Assembly (NCBI GenBank): GCA_949357655.1
Contig: CASHTG010000009.1
Coordinates: 124,001-188,000, forward strand
Origin: Parascedosporium putredinis
Lineage: Eukaryota > Ascomycota > Sordariomycetes > Microascales > Microascaceae
Direction of reading: 5' to 3'
Length of the DNA: 64,000 nucleotides
Under the pieces are notes generated by a model, which was not told the DNA's origin, did not search any database, and saw only the letters and a list, made by a program, of their open reading frames with translations. Shown piece after piece: positions 36,885-49,163 of this stretch; positions within the stretch are counted from its first letter, which is position 1; each line of letters begins with the position of its first letter. A program made the translations under genes and the position numbers.

Positions 36885-39800
36885 ATGGCGGCCGAGTCCC
36901 AGGCGTTATCTCAACCCGATGTGGGTGCTGAGTCCGCCATCAAACGCTTGCTGAACCGCCAGGCGCAACTTGCCGATCAGCAAGCCGAAGTCCAGGCTCA
37001 GCTCGCCGCCTTGCTTCCCACAAAATATGGATCGAATATCAAGCTCGAGTTGCTGATGCTTCGGCACAAGCTGCATGCCTTGCGCGCCTACGCCGCTTTA
37101 CACGGTACGCCTCCTCATTTACATGCCTTTTGCGCGATCTTGCCCATTGTCAGACTGTTTAGCCTGTCCTACCAAACTATAGGATTTTGATCCTTTACTG
37201 TGAGAGCGATGACATTCTTGCCTCATATCCTTTGTTTTCTTTCTCTCTCTCTTTTTTTTTTTTTTTTTTTTTTTTGGCTTTGCGCTCCCACCCAAACCCG
37301 GCCTGTCGTGTTGGCTAACCAAACACACCGCTTGCTAGAAGTGCCGTCGAACCCACCTCCTTTATCCGAGGCGGAGGAAGCCCGATACCTACAGTATCAG
37401 TGCGAATGTATCGAAGCGGCCATTGTGAGGAACGGTAGGTGTCCTTCATCTCTTCTCCATGGTTGACTAACGCCCGTGTTGCGCATCCGCACTGGAGCTG
37501 TTCTATGCCGCCACCCCCTCGTCATGCTCGTCGATTCGAGGGGTGCAAAGCCTATCCCAGCGCCCTTTATAATAAGACACTACCCTCTAACAAGGCACTC
37601 TATCGAATACTTAGGCATAAATCTATGGGATCCGTTCTTGGTCGAGTCTTTGAAGCGCCTCATACCCGATGATACGCCCGAGGCCTACGCGAGTTGGTGG
37701 TTAGACAAGAACGTTGCCGAAAACGACCCAGCCTTCCGCAGTAGCAAAATTCGAGACGCCGTCCCCCAGAGTTCGCAAGGCACTCGTGCCTCGTACAAGT
37801 GCTTGGATGAGAACTGCATCCACTATGTGTATGGTTTTCACACCCAAGACGACCGAGACCACCACGTACGGGAGCATACACTTGCCGCATCTCGCGACAG
37901 TGGACTAATCCCCTCGATCACAAACACGCCCACGCTCACATTTCCGGACAATGCTTCGTCAAGGTCCTACGGCGGAGACACGCCTCGACGATCCTCCAAT
38001 TTCCAACTACCAAAGCCTCCAGTGCCTACCCCTTTGCGATCGCTGAGCATCCCTAGCCAGTTGAGCGATAGCGAGCGTAAGGATTCCTTTGCCAGCGCTT
38101 CGTTTCCAACCGATAGTTTCACGCGACAACGAAGTTTTACGGAAGCCGATGTCGACCCTTTACTCCCACCACTCAGGTTTAGCAGGGCCGGGCAGTCTAG
38201 ACTGCAGTCGATTGGGGAGCTCAAGCTCCCAAGCACAAATGGGCCTTGCCTGCGGTGTACCGTGATGAATCTCGCAGTAATTATCTTCCTTCTTTGCGAA
38301 GCCCCATCCGATCATGTGCGCGCATTCTAACAAGCGATATAGTGTGACTCGAATGATGTCTGCCACTTCTGCCGTTCGCAAAGCGGCCTGGGTGACTCGG
38401 AATTTTGGAATGTGTTAGGTTGTCGGCGACCACCATTGTCGCAGTTCACATCGTTGATGTTGCCTGGTAAGAGCGCATAACGACCCCTGATGACGGAAGT
38501 TGAAGATATGTTCGTCCCTCTTGTCACTGACACGGACGACTTTGCGTAGCCCCCGTTTCCCCAAACAGCCTCATACGGCGTCGATGCCACCCGCCGATCA
38601 ACGCCGCTTGCTAAACCAACACCTCGAACTCACCTGCAATCTCGCCCCGAATTTCCTCCATTTCATTCGCGATTGCCTGGACTACGACGATACTTTCTGG
38701 TCGAGTGACGAGGACGTGGCGAGTAGACTGGCCTTGGCTCATAACGCTCCGGCGGCAACCAGCGCCATCGTGATCGGTACCTTTATGGGAAGCTGGAGCG
38801 CCACAGATACGGCCCTCATGTTCACTGACCTTCTTGACTCTAGCAGACGGGCCCTTGGCTTTCAGCACCGAGAGTCGGAGGAGGTTGCGGTGCCTTTGCT
38901 ACATCGAGCAAAGGTTCTGATGAGAGAAGTGCTCTACTACGATATGCAGCAGACCGAACCTATTCTCACCCCTTCGTCTGCTCCGCGCCACCACCGAACC
39001 GCGCCACCGCCTCCGGGAGCGGTTGATTTAGAGAGGCAGCACCGACTCCTTCACGAAGCGCTCACCGAATACTTGCATGCGTTCGAGCACGCTGTTCTGA
39101 GAACCGGGACACCCGATGTCCGGACATCACTAGCCGGACTACTTTCCTTGTGCATATTTAGCGCTGCGAGGACAATTCTTATCGATATCGCCTCCTCGGC
39201 CCGGCCGCACACGTCACATTCGACTTGGGACCGCATGGGAGCGCCAGCGCTCAATGCAGTGTACAAGGCCCTTGTGAGCCTATATATTTGGTCTTGTCCT
39301 CGTGTCCTCGACGAGGCCCCGCTGATCTGTCGGAACCGGAAAGGGAAGCCGTCAGACTAATTAGCAAAGCAGTGAAGAGAGACGACTGGGGCCAGTTCAA
39401 TATCACATCTACAAGCGACTTCCTTCTAAGGTTAGGGACGGGCGATGCAGACGGGGAGCTGGGACCAAAGTACTTTGGCTTTATCAGGCCCCGCGCGCCT
39501 GCGCGTGCTGGACCGCAGATGCTACCTCCTCTGCTCAAGATCACCGACGACATCCGAAAACCTGCAGCGGACTCGAGAGAGGGTACATTAGACAATTGGC
39601 ACCCAGCATCCGCGCCGGTTCTAGAGGGAGGCAACCACGATTATCCCATGAAGGACGTGCCCGATCACATCATGTCATCCCCACAATCTATGGAGCCTGG
39701 GATAGCAAGGCGACACACGGTAGGGGAAAGCCCGGGCTACGCGCGCGGCGCCGTTCGAATTGGACCCCTTATGCCCGGCGGCCGCATGCGCCCATCTTAC

Positions 39801-41000
39801 CAGCGCCCGCCTCTGCGACGAGTCTACTGCACCAAGTGTAATGAGTATCCCGAAGGTTTCCGTGGCGAACATGAGCTGCGTCGTCATACCGAATCTAAGC
39901 ACGCTTCCCTCGTCAAGAGGTGGATTTGCATCGAGCCCGAGTCCGCGAACTCCTCCTCCCCGCGGCCAGCGGTACCATTGTCGAAATGCAAGGCCTGCGT
40001 AACTCAAAAGCGGTACGGCGCCTACTACAATGCGGCGGCTCACCTCCGGAGAGCACACTTCAACCCTAACCGAGGAGGCAAAGCCAGCGGCGATTGGCCA
40101 CCCATGACCGCGTTGAAAGATTGGATGAGGGAGGTTCGGCAGTCGGTAGATGTGCACGACAACGACTCGTCCAGTGGTGGTGAGGAGGGCGATTTTAAGA
40201 CGGGGCCACCGGACTATTACCAAGGATTACCGCCGCCGCTATCTCAGCAGCCACTACTTGGGCCAGAGCCTCCGAGGCTGGCTCCCGTTCTCGCTCCGAT
40301 CGCTGGACATGGCCTTGGCCCCATCCCTACGCTCACCGCTTCGCCCGCGGGCCACCATCAGATGCCAGGGCCGGGCGATATGGCCCTATCGACGCATAGC
40401 AGCCCGGCGGCAAAGACGCCCGAGAACCGCAGCCGGTGCCCACACCCAGACTGCGGGCGGGTGTTTAAAGATCTAGCAGCGCATATGCTGACACACCAGG
40501 AAGAGCGGCCCGAAAAGTGTCCGATCGAGACGTGCGAGTACCACATCAAGGGGTTTGCTAGGAAATACGACAAAAATCGGCACGCGCTCACCCATTACCG
40601 TGGCACCATGGTCTGCCCCTTCTGCCCAGGAGCAGGGACAAGTTTCGAAAAGGCGTTCAACAGGGCGGATGTGTTCAAGAGGCACTTGACGTCGGTCCAC
40701 AATGTTGAGCAGGCACCGCCCAATAGTCGACGGGTGGTTATCGCCGGGCCAAGCGATGGAAAAGCGGACGCCAAGTGCTCCATCTGCCAGAGCACTTTTA
40801 CTACGGCGCAAGAGTTTTACGAGCATCTCGACGACTGTGTTCTCAACGAAATCGTCCCTGGAGGATCCAAGTCAAGTCGGGAGCCAGAAGGCTTCAAGAC
40901 TCCAATGGCATCCCCAGGAAAGAGAAAATCTCCATCCCATGAGATGTCGTCCTCGTTCGTCTCCAAGATGTCACCCCCTCTCGATAGGATGGAGGAGTGA
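36885..41000 (+). CDS. Large zinc-finger protein: Zn2Cys6-like cluster plus several C2H2 fingers
   Basis: Probably a nuclear transcriptional regulator, about 1,220 residues. Exons are 36885-37104, 37339-37434, 37498-38276, 38343-38466 and 38550-41000. Introns have GT donors and AG acceptors, and branch-like TGACTAAC (intron 2) and TTCTAAC (intron 3) are visible. Order: a Gln/Ala-rich helix near residues 20-60; a C2H2-like finger KCLDENCIHYVYGFHTQDDR with following His near 206; a Cys cluster beginning CLRCTVMNLACDSNDVCHFC near 355; a helical region at about 415-650; then zinc-finger motifs near 833 (CTKCNEY), 1037 (CPHPDCGRVF), 1064 (CPIETC), 1094 (CPFC) and 1149 (CSICQSTF). Resembles conserved Pezizomycotina proteins of unknown function. 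Two frame breaks fit missing C residues at 38550-38554 and 39317-39320. Stop is TGA at 40998. Targets unknown. Confidence 0.88.
37252..37275 (+). repeat. Poly(T), about 24 T, inside zinc-finger intron 1
   Basis: A homopolymer of about 24 thymines sits in the 234-nt first intron, some 63 nt upstream of the acceptor at 37338. It is far longer than the usual polypyrimidine tract of fungal introns. Confidence 0.9.
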
Positions 41001-42907
41001 TATCTTCCATCCTCTAGCGTTTCGACTGAAACAAAGAACTGAGGAACAACATGAAACAGCAAAACCGGAAAAAACGCGCACGATGTGATGAGATATGACC
41101 GGTATCTCGTTTTTTTCTCTTTTTCAAAGGGGACCAAGGCGGAGACCAAGCCCTTCCTCAGGTCAACTCTGATTTCAAATCTCCTCATTACCCCTTGCTC
41201 CACCACGTCTTTTTTTTTCTTCTTTTTTTTTTCTGAATTTCTCTTCATTTTCCTCCCGAATCTTCTCCCCCTCTCCTTCTCTCCTTCTCATGCCGAACCA
41301 ACTTGCCCTGGTTCCTCCTTTTTTTTTTTCCACATTTCCTCTTCTTGATGCATACAGGTAGATCCTATGTCCTTTCTTCGTTTCTTCTCTGGCGGTAACA
41401 GCAGACTTATACCCCCTGTGTTTTGCATCTTTTATATACTTGCAGGGCTCTTTCTCTTGTGGAGCTTCTGGGGACGGCGGAATTCGACTATCATGCACCA
41501 TGCTCTCATGCACACATCCTCTCTCTTTCTTTTTTTTTCTTTCCCACTTGTCTTATCCATTCAACTTCATGTTTCTTGTTACTGGAGGCTTCTTCTGTAC
41601 CCCTGAAACACCTTTCTTCTCTGATACCTGGTGTGGGTTTTGTCCCTGTCCAATATTCTTTTTCTTCCCTCGCCACCCCCGGTTTTCTGGCACCAAACCT
41701 ATCCTCTATCCCATTTAGTGTCAGGCGAGGAAAAGGAAGCCGAGGGTGGGTTTCTTACCCTTTATTATGTCTATATATATGTGTGCGTATAGTTAGTGAG
41801 GGTTTCTCCCCTCCTGGCTAAGGACTGGAAGAAGCCTTTTTTTCTCCCACCCCTATCTTCATCTTCTCTTATACTCTTCTTCTTCTTTCTTCTCACCTTG
41901 ATTTTCTCTTCTCATCACCCTCAGGGACACTTCTTTTCTCTCCATTTTCTGTCAAAGGGCGGCTACACCGGGACAGCAACACCTAGCTAGACAGGCCACC
42001 ATACCCAGGTCTTTTTTTTTTTTGAGTCATGTAGCCGAAAAATTCGGATATCTAGGATAGGATGGAAGAATTGATATCCTCTTGCTCGATTTTGAAGGGC
42101 TCGCCCACCTTTGCGCGGCTTTGCGCTTTTGACTTTATCTGTGAAATAGTGGTGAGCATACCAGGATGAAGCAGCATGACGAGAATTCGGATACTCATAA
42201 CCCCCTGACACCACCATTTCTGTGCGTGTGTAAGAGATTCTTGGACACTATGTAGTATGTAGTCGGTGGCGCAAGAGGACGTCTGCAGCGGAGAGTACAC
42301 GCGGGTTCAGGGGCAACGGCAGCACGAGCACGAGAGAGAGCTAAGATTATAGGGACAACGAGGTTGGAAGAGCACATGAGAAGTGGGGGTTCACTGTAAA
42401 GACGAGAGAGTAAACGGGAAACGTCTGGGGTATCAATATCATCTCAATTCTTGAATTGGCAATTAGGTTAATAGGCGGGCCCATCTCTCTTTCCCCCTAA
42501 TTCGCATTTATACGCTCATGTCTTCATCCCTCGGCGTTTCCAGGACCAACAACACCACATCCCAATGCTTAAGAAGGCCGGCGGCAGCGAGCAAAAAACA
42601 ACTAGGAAATTTGGGAAGAAAAGAAAGAAAAGAAAAGCAAAGGAAAGAAACCTCCATACAAGGACCGCCCCAGAGACAGAAGAAAATTGGCGTTGGAGGC
42701 CGATACGAGAAAAAGAGGGAGAGATGAGAAAAAGAAAAGGAAAAAAAAAAGGAAAGAGGAGAGAGTTGCGGCTAGTGTGCATACAAAGCGAAGAAGCACA
42801 TTCCAAAACGAGTTTATCCTTTTCAAAGGAGGGGGACTCGTAGGCGCAAGAAAGAAAAGAAAGTAGTTAAAAAAGGAAGAAGAAAGGGATAAAAACCACA
42901 TCGTTGT
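41001..42907. other. Convergent 3' region between zinc-finger and methyltransferase genes
   Basis: The left half (about 41100-41960) is T/C-rich on plus, fitting the 3' UTR or downstream flank of the zinc-finger gene. The right part (about 42600-42890) is A/G-rich on plus, which is pyrimidine-rich on the sense strand of the leftward methyltransferase gene. ORFs inside these low-complexity tracts are artefacts of composition. Confidence 0.55.
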
Positions 42908-45900
42908 CTACATGAGCCTGATCGGGATGATGCCATCCTCCTCCTCCGAATCGCCCATGGGCTTCCTCGCGTAGCCGCTCAACATGCGCCATCCCGCGCC
43001 ACACTTCCTACCCTCCTCGACAATGGCGTTGGTGCCGACAAGACACTTGCCAGCCTCGCAGACCGCCTCGCCCGAGGTCACGGTATCGCAGAGGCGGAGT
43101 TCGCCGGCGACCTTTCGACCTCGCAGCGGAGCAGCCACCTCTCCCAGGACAGGGAGCCGACGAGGCCGGCGACGGAGGCGATATCGTCCGAGGTACCAGA
43201 GGGCGAGGCGATAGCCTGAAGCTGGTGGGTCACGGGTTCCGTGCCGTCGGCGTTGGGGCGGAGGGCGGACGAGGCGCCGGCCGCCTTGGAGCCGGGGGTG
43301 ATGCGGGGACCGACGGGGAGGAAAGTCCAGGTGCGGCGGGCGGAGACGAAGCCGGCGCGCGCGAGGCGGGAGAGGAAGAGCTTGGTGGGGACGGGTCGTA
43401 GCCGAGGCGGGAGAGGGTGAAGCCGAACTCGACGGACTTGGCGAGGCCGAGCGGGCCGGCCTTCATGATGTCGGCGTCCATGAGGGCAAAGTCGAGGTAG
43501 CCGCCGGGCTTGAGCACGCGCATGCACTCGCGGAGGCACGTCTCCCACTCATCCTCGCCGTTCTCGCCCGTGTATTTGAGGATGCTGTGAAGCTCGCGGG
43601 CCGAGACGAGGTCAAAGTGGTTGTCCGGGAAGGGTAGGCTCGTCAACTTGTTGACCGAGACCTGGCGGTGGTTGGGGGCCGCGCACGTTGCAGTTGGACA
43701 TTTGGCGAATGGACTTGGTCGTCACCGTGTAGACCTTGGCGTTGGGGTACTGCAGCGAAATGTGCCACGCCCAGTCGCACATGACTTGTCCGCCCAGGTC
43801 TAGGATGCGCGGCTTGTCCTTGTGGCTGGAGCGCAGCATCGGGTTCGTGCTTAGACGCATCAGCTTCCTGCCCACGGGCGCCATGACGAGCCTGCCCCCG
43901 TTCAAGAGCTTCACACCCGCCACGTGCCACATGTTCATCACCATTTGCGCCAGCGCCTCGGATTCCCTGTCCTGGCGAAGCCTCTCGGGGTCCTCGACAA
44001 TGACATCATCGCCCCGCGCGACGTTGGTCGAGAGCCGCTTCTTGGCGGATTGGGGCACCACGCTGAGCTGGTACTTGCCGAGAAGTTGGCTACGATGCTT
44101 GGCCGGGAGCGAGATGCGCTGGGACTGGAGAGCCTCGTAGCGGGGCACACGGCTCACAAAGGCGTCGTAGTCGCGGGAGCGGATCACGTAGTCCTGAAAG
44201 GCGCGGTAGTAGGCCGACTCGTTTTGGGAGAGAAACTCGGGGATCTTGCAGGGAACGGCAGGCGCCGCCACAGGCTTGTCAATGGCTTCGGAAAACCGAA
44301 CCGTCTTCTTCTTGGGCGGAGTTTCGACGTTGCTATCAAGGCCCGCGGGCGTCATCTCCGAGCTAGGCATGGGAGGTGACTTGGACGCGATGGAGACGCC
44401 GTCGAGAGCGTCCTTGGGGGAACAGTGGGTCCGCGATCAGCCCCGCTGCCGGGGAGGACGGCGGCATCCGGGGAAATGACGCGCTTGAGATAGAGATCCT
44501 GGGCCACCAGCCACGACTCGGTGCGGTCGAGGTTGGCAAGCGCGACCTGCTGCTGCATGCGCGCATAGGTGGGATCGCAATCGCTGACAATCTCGGTCGG
44601 CTCCACGTCGTCTTCGCTCGCCGGGGCTGCCGTGACGGTGGATCCGGTTGAATCAAACGTCGCCGTCTGGGGAGTGGGTGCCACGATGGGACGCGCGGTC
44701 GGCACGTCGTCCTCATCCACGATATCGTCCCTGATTTCCACAATTTGCTCAATGAGATCGGCCCCGTTGGAGGTTAGGGACAAGGAGGTAGAGGGCCTGG
44801 GCGGGGAGGGGGAAGCTCCCCGGCGATGATGCCCATGAGAGAGGCTTGCCCAACCTGCTGTGCCTGCTTGGGAGGAGGGGGAGGAAGCGGGAAGGCAGGA
44901 ATCTCGGACCGGTTCCAGGGCAACTTGTAAAACTGCTCTGCGGTGGTGGAGGTGGGAGGCGCGGTATCCGGGGCGAGAGAGTCCCAGGTGCGCCTCGTGC
45001 GAGGTGAGAGCTCGGCGAAAAAGCCACCGGGAGAAGGAATGTCAAGCTTGGACAGCTCCAGCATGCTCGCGCGGGACGCCGCGGCCGGAGAGGAGGAAAG
45101 GTCACCAGAGTCGGCCTGTTGAAGATGGGTAAAGTTGGCGAGAAGCCGCAAGCCCTGCTGCTGCATCTGCATTTCCGGAAGGGTACCCTCGGGGAGCTCA
45201 AAAACTTGGCTCTCGGCTGTGGTGGTGCTCTTCGTCAAACGTGCGGTCGTCGCCGGCGAGGGCGTGCAGGGTCGCAAGCGCACCGGGCTGGAGCTGGACG
45301 CCGGACCACTCATCGTGGCAGTCGCCGTCAACGCTCCCCATGACGGGAGTGGGCGGGGCCGACATCTGAGCCATTTGCTCGGATGTCAAGCTTCCGTCCA
45401 GCGAGGGGGCGCGCTGGGAATGTGAGCAGTTTGCTGGGATTGCAAAAACTTGATGGCGTCAGGGGAATGGTAGCCGAGAGGGTGGGCGTGGGACCCATTG
45501 GCGTCATGGACTTCTTCACATCGATCTCGGCCTGGCGGCCAGAAGGGATAGCCAATTTCGGTAGGGAGCGGCGGTTGGCCTGGCGGGGAGAAGGTAGGCC
45601 TCCCGACCTCACACGGATGGCGGATTGCCTCTGGAGCGAATTAGGCCTCGACGCAGCGGTGCTATTTTGGCTACGGCGGCGATTGTTTTCTTCCTCTAGA
45701 CCCTCGTACATGTCTTCAAACTCGGTGCTGTCCGTCATGACGCTGCTGCGCTGGTACCACGGATTGAGTTGGGGCAGCTGCTCTCGGAAGCAGTGTCGTC
45801 GTCGTGCGAGTATTGGTCGACCGAGTAAGATGAAGGCGATGAGGGTAGGTTGGGCATCTCGAGGAAATGGGTTCCACGCGGCGTGGGAAAGCCCCTTGGC

Positions 45901-46172
45901 GTGGGGAAATGGTCGCTTTGGGGAGACAGCCAAGCTTGGATCTTCATGTCGTTTCTCTTGGACTTGAAGCCGCTCTCGCTCTGCTGCTGTATTTGGGCTG
46001 GCTGCTGCTGCTGCTGCTGTTGTTGTTGTTGTTGTTGTTGATGGTGATGTTGTGAATTCCGATGCTCGACCTCCTCAATTATGGTATTAAGGCCCTTTTG
46101 GGCGCGGCGACGATCCTGCGAGGCCTGCCCGGGCTCGTATCGGGTGGATGGGAGAATATAAAGATTGGACAT
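42908..46172 (-). CDS. SAM-dependent methyltransferase with long disordered N-terminus
   Basis: About 1,085 residues; start ATG at 46172 (ACCATGTCC context), stop at 42908-42910. The first two thirds are low-complexity: a poly-Gln tract near residues 43-60, Ser/Pro-rich stretches, AEQFYKLPWNRSEIPAF, and KKKTVRFSEA near residue 620. The C-terminal third is a class I methyltransferase fold. Motif I is RILDLGGQVMCDWAWHISLQ, with an acidic residue at the end of strand 1 but without the usual GxGxG. Later come LPFPDNHFDLVSARELHSIL and CMRVLKPGGYLDFALMDADI. It resembles a conserved ascomycete family of unknown substrate. Nine frame changes are needed, near 45775, 45460, 45408, 45220, 44810, 44418, 43676, 43388 and 43114. 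Most fit one missing base in a homopolymer; the one at 43676 fits an extra base. No intron is required. I infer a single gene. Confidence 0.82.
45988..46041 (-). repeat. CAG/CAA trinucleotide repeat encoding poly-Gln
   Basis: On the coding (minus) strand, CAA codons are followed by CAG codons, giving about 13 consecutive Gln after a short His run, with further Gln just downstream. It lies in the disordered N-terminus of the methyltransferase protein. Pure CAG and CAA blocks of this kind are prone to length change. Confidence 0.9.
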
Positions 46173-49163
46173 GGTTGCGACTCTGTTGGCACTGGCGTGC
46201 AAGTGAGCACGAGAGCCAAAATTGGAAAAAAGGAATAACAAGGCGCAGCCTGTAGCGAGTCGTCCAGGTTGAGGGGGCCGGATTAACAGAAGTTGTGTCT
46301 AGTCGATCTCCTCTCCCGCTCAAAGGGATTGAAGATTTGCGCCCGGCGCGTGTACCAGAGAAGTGGAAGAGAAAAAGAAAAAAGAAATAGGAAGGCCTCG
46401 ATCAACGACAGCGGTCTACTACTCTATATTCCGGGAGCGCCAATGAACATCACAAACCTCTTGACTAGCAAAGGGAAAAGGAAAAGCACACTCGGCACAC
46501 ACGGAAGTAAAGAGAAGGAAAGATGAGAATGAGAATTACAACCCGGAAATAGAAAAAGAAGAAAGGGAAGAAAGAAAAAGAAGAGAGAATAGCTTCAAGC
46601 TGGGTCAGTCATAAGGTCAAGTCCAAAGGGGAGCACGGAGGGGGAATGGAGGGAAGTGGCTCAGTATTAAAGCCAAGATGACATGACGAGTGACATGATG
46701 GGAGATTTAGCGCAGGTGAGCAGAGACCAGTAGCAAGGCGGGCAAAGGCGCTCGTCAAGGGTGTATTTTTGGGGTAACAAGTAAGTAGTATTGATCTAGA
46801 GTCCTGCGTGGCGCATCGAGGTGGATGGCGACCACCGCAGCAGCAAGGTGATGGAATACCCAGGGCAGGGATCAAGACGTGGCTTGGAGAGGGGGCGAAC
46901 GAGAGCGGGCGACAACTCTTGTGTACACGCTCAGAGTAAAGAAGACGAGGGGGTGCGAGCAGGAAATCGTGGCGTGTAGCCAATATGTCAATATGTGATG
47001 GACGGCATTAGACGCGGAGCAAGTGGTCGACGTCGGCTAACTCGACAGAGCAGGAACCGGAAAAAGGAAAAGAAAAAGAAGAGGGACAAGGGCTGGGCCC
47101 GTTTTCGGAAGAGACGACAATACGAATCCATCAATCGTCCCCGCCTGGTTGCCGTTGCCGCCGCCATTGGGCTGAAAGGAAGGCAAAGTGCCTTTGGCAT
47201 CAGTTTCGTTGCGTGCTCTTTGTCCCAACCGTCAACCGATGCAGTCGACGGAACGGCTTTCAAGCGTTGATCCAATCAAAAGTCATCTCTAAGCACCGGA
47301 GGCTCCAGTTGAGAATTCTTTGCTGCGAAGTTCAGGCTCACGGCGCACTCGCGTCCAGCAGCGCAGCAGAACGAGAAACACGCTGTGGGCAAAGGCAAAA
47401 AGGTGGGGTGGAGCTGGTCGTGAAGCGCGCGCGAAGCAAAAGGTCTCACTCTTGTACCTCCACTCGAGAAAAATGGTGGAGAAGGACTTTTGGAGAACTA
47501 CGCTCCAAGCCTGCACCTACCACAATCCGTCCAATCATGCAGCAGTGTGCATTGGAGCGTCGGCGCTTAACCCCCGCGCCGCTCCATGACTGGTCCACAC
47601 TCTCATCCGATCTTGCAACGTCCCTTCCCTCACGTACGTCAAGTGGTCAGTTGCAACCGCTGGGCGCTCTTCCCCGTTTTCCTATTTGCCCTGTTCAGCT
47701 GCACCGCTCGTTCGGGCAACTTGATTGTATCTCAAACCATTGGCTGATATGTCAAATTATCATCAACCCCAAAGCTTCATACCTTTATTTGATTCGGCGG
47801 GCACTGCTGGGATCTGGATCTTAGTCTTGATAGCTGTGAACCGTAACCTATTTACCGTTCTTCCCATACCCCCCCATACCCGGGTTTCTCACTAGGAAAC
47901 GCGGTCTAGACGATCCACATGGAGAAGGGAGTCATTGTTTCTTCTGCCTAGTGCAGACTCCCATTTCCTCAAGCGTTCCATCGTCGCGATTCTTCATGCG
48001 ACTGCGACCGCGGGCTTACACCACTGGCCTCCAGCCGCCCACTACGAGACCTCATGCGGCCACCCCCAGGCCGCCAAGGCAAAGATGACAATAGAGACAA
48101 GATCGAATACCCTCTCATAGAAGAACAGGTATTAGCAGAACCACACAAGAAGAACGGTCCGGTATTGAATAGTTCGGTCGCACGAGTGGCTTTGTCATGC
48201 CGGAGCACCCGGCTTGAAGCAACAACGGCTATCCCCACCGTATCTGTAAGTAGGTGTGGCTCGTTGAGGCGCCCAAGATGTGATATCGAACCAAGACCCT
48301 GTCAATATTACCTCGAAATCGATAGATCTCCACCCTCGTCAATCCTCTCCCCGTCCATCGTGAATGCAAGGCACCCGGCGGGAAGAATTCAAAAGCAGAA
48401 TACCCTGCCTACTTAGCCGCTTCCCTGGCCCTTCTCCTAAGCTTTCGCCATGGCATACTGCGGTTTATCTCCACCCATGAGTTGGTTCCATGGATTCAAT
48501 CCGCTTGAAGAACGGGGAAAACCCCTTCCGAATAGTGGAGAGACCAAGGCACCATATACATCCTTGCTACACACGACGCCTCTGACGATAGTTTACCATA
48601 ACTCCACTAATATTGCCTACCTCTTCGCGCCCGCTCCGCCCCCAACACCTTTTTTCCGGTAGTAAACGCCAGGCACCGAACGAGGGAGTCGAGTATTGAA
48701 CCATGTCCATCTCGGGAATATCCATCTTCTCGCCCCCCGGGGCAAAGATGACCAAAACGCGGTGGTTCGTCTCCCATATATCGGTTCCTATTGACTCTCC
48801 CCTGGGCAGTTTTCATTGTCAAATCTTTCCCCTGACTTCACCCCTTGATCCCACAACGCAAGGCAATCTTCAATGGAAAAAAACACATTATTCCTCGGCC
48901 GAGACGCTGTTGCTATTTCAAGCGCCGACGATCTCATGCTTTGGCCTCAGAGTGCGGTCAGAGCCAGACCCGTTTTCGTGGCCCCAACAACATCACCTTG
49001 CGTCAGAAACCCCATTTGACCCTATGAGGGGAAGGGGGAGGTGGGATTAAAAGAGGGTTAAAAAACATAGAGAAAAGCCCGATTGCTCAACATTCAATTC
49101 ACCAAGCTACGGAATCTGTGTTTTTTGCTCACCAGCTCTACTCATACCACAGGCCCCACAGGG
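46173..49163. other. Promoter side of the methyltransferase gene and intergenic DNA
   Basis: Just upstream of the methyltransferase start, plus-strand sequence at about 46365-46590 is A/G-rich, i.e. pyrimidine-rich on that gene's sense strand, as expected for its promoter or leader. From 46.6 kb to the LTR I see no supportable gene. ORFs at 47213-47824 and 48054-48416 lack any recognisable signature. Confidence 0.5.
49159..49163. repeat. Left target-site duplication (CAGGG)
   Basis: The five bases CAGGG immediately precede the LTR and recur immediately after it, at 49656-49660. Confidence 0.9.
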
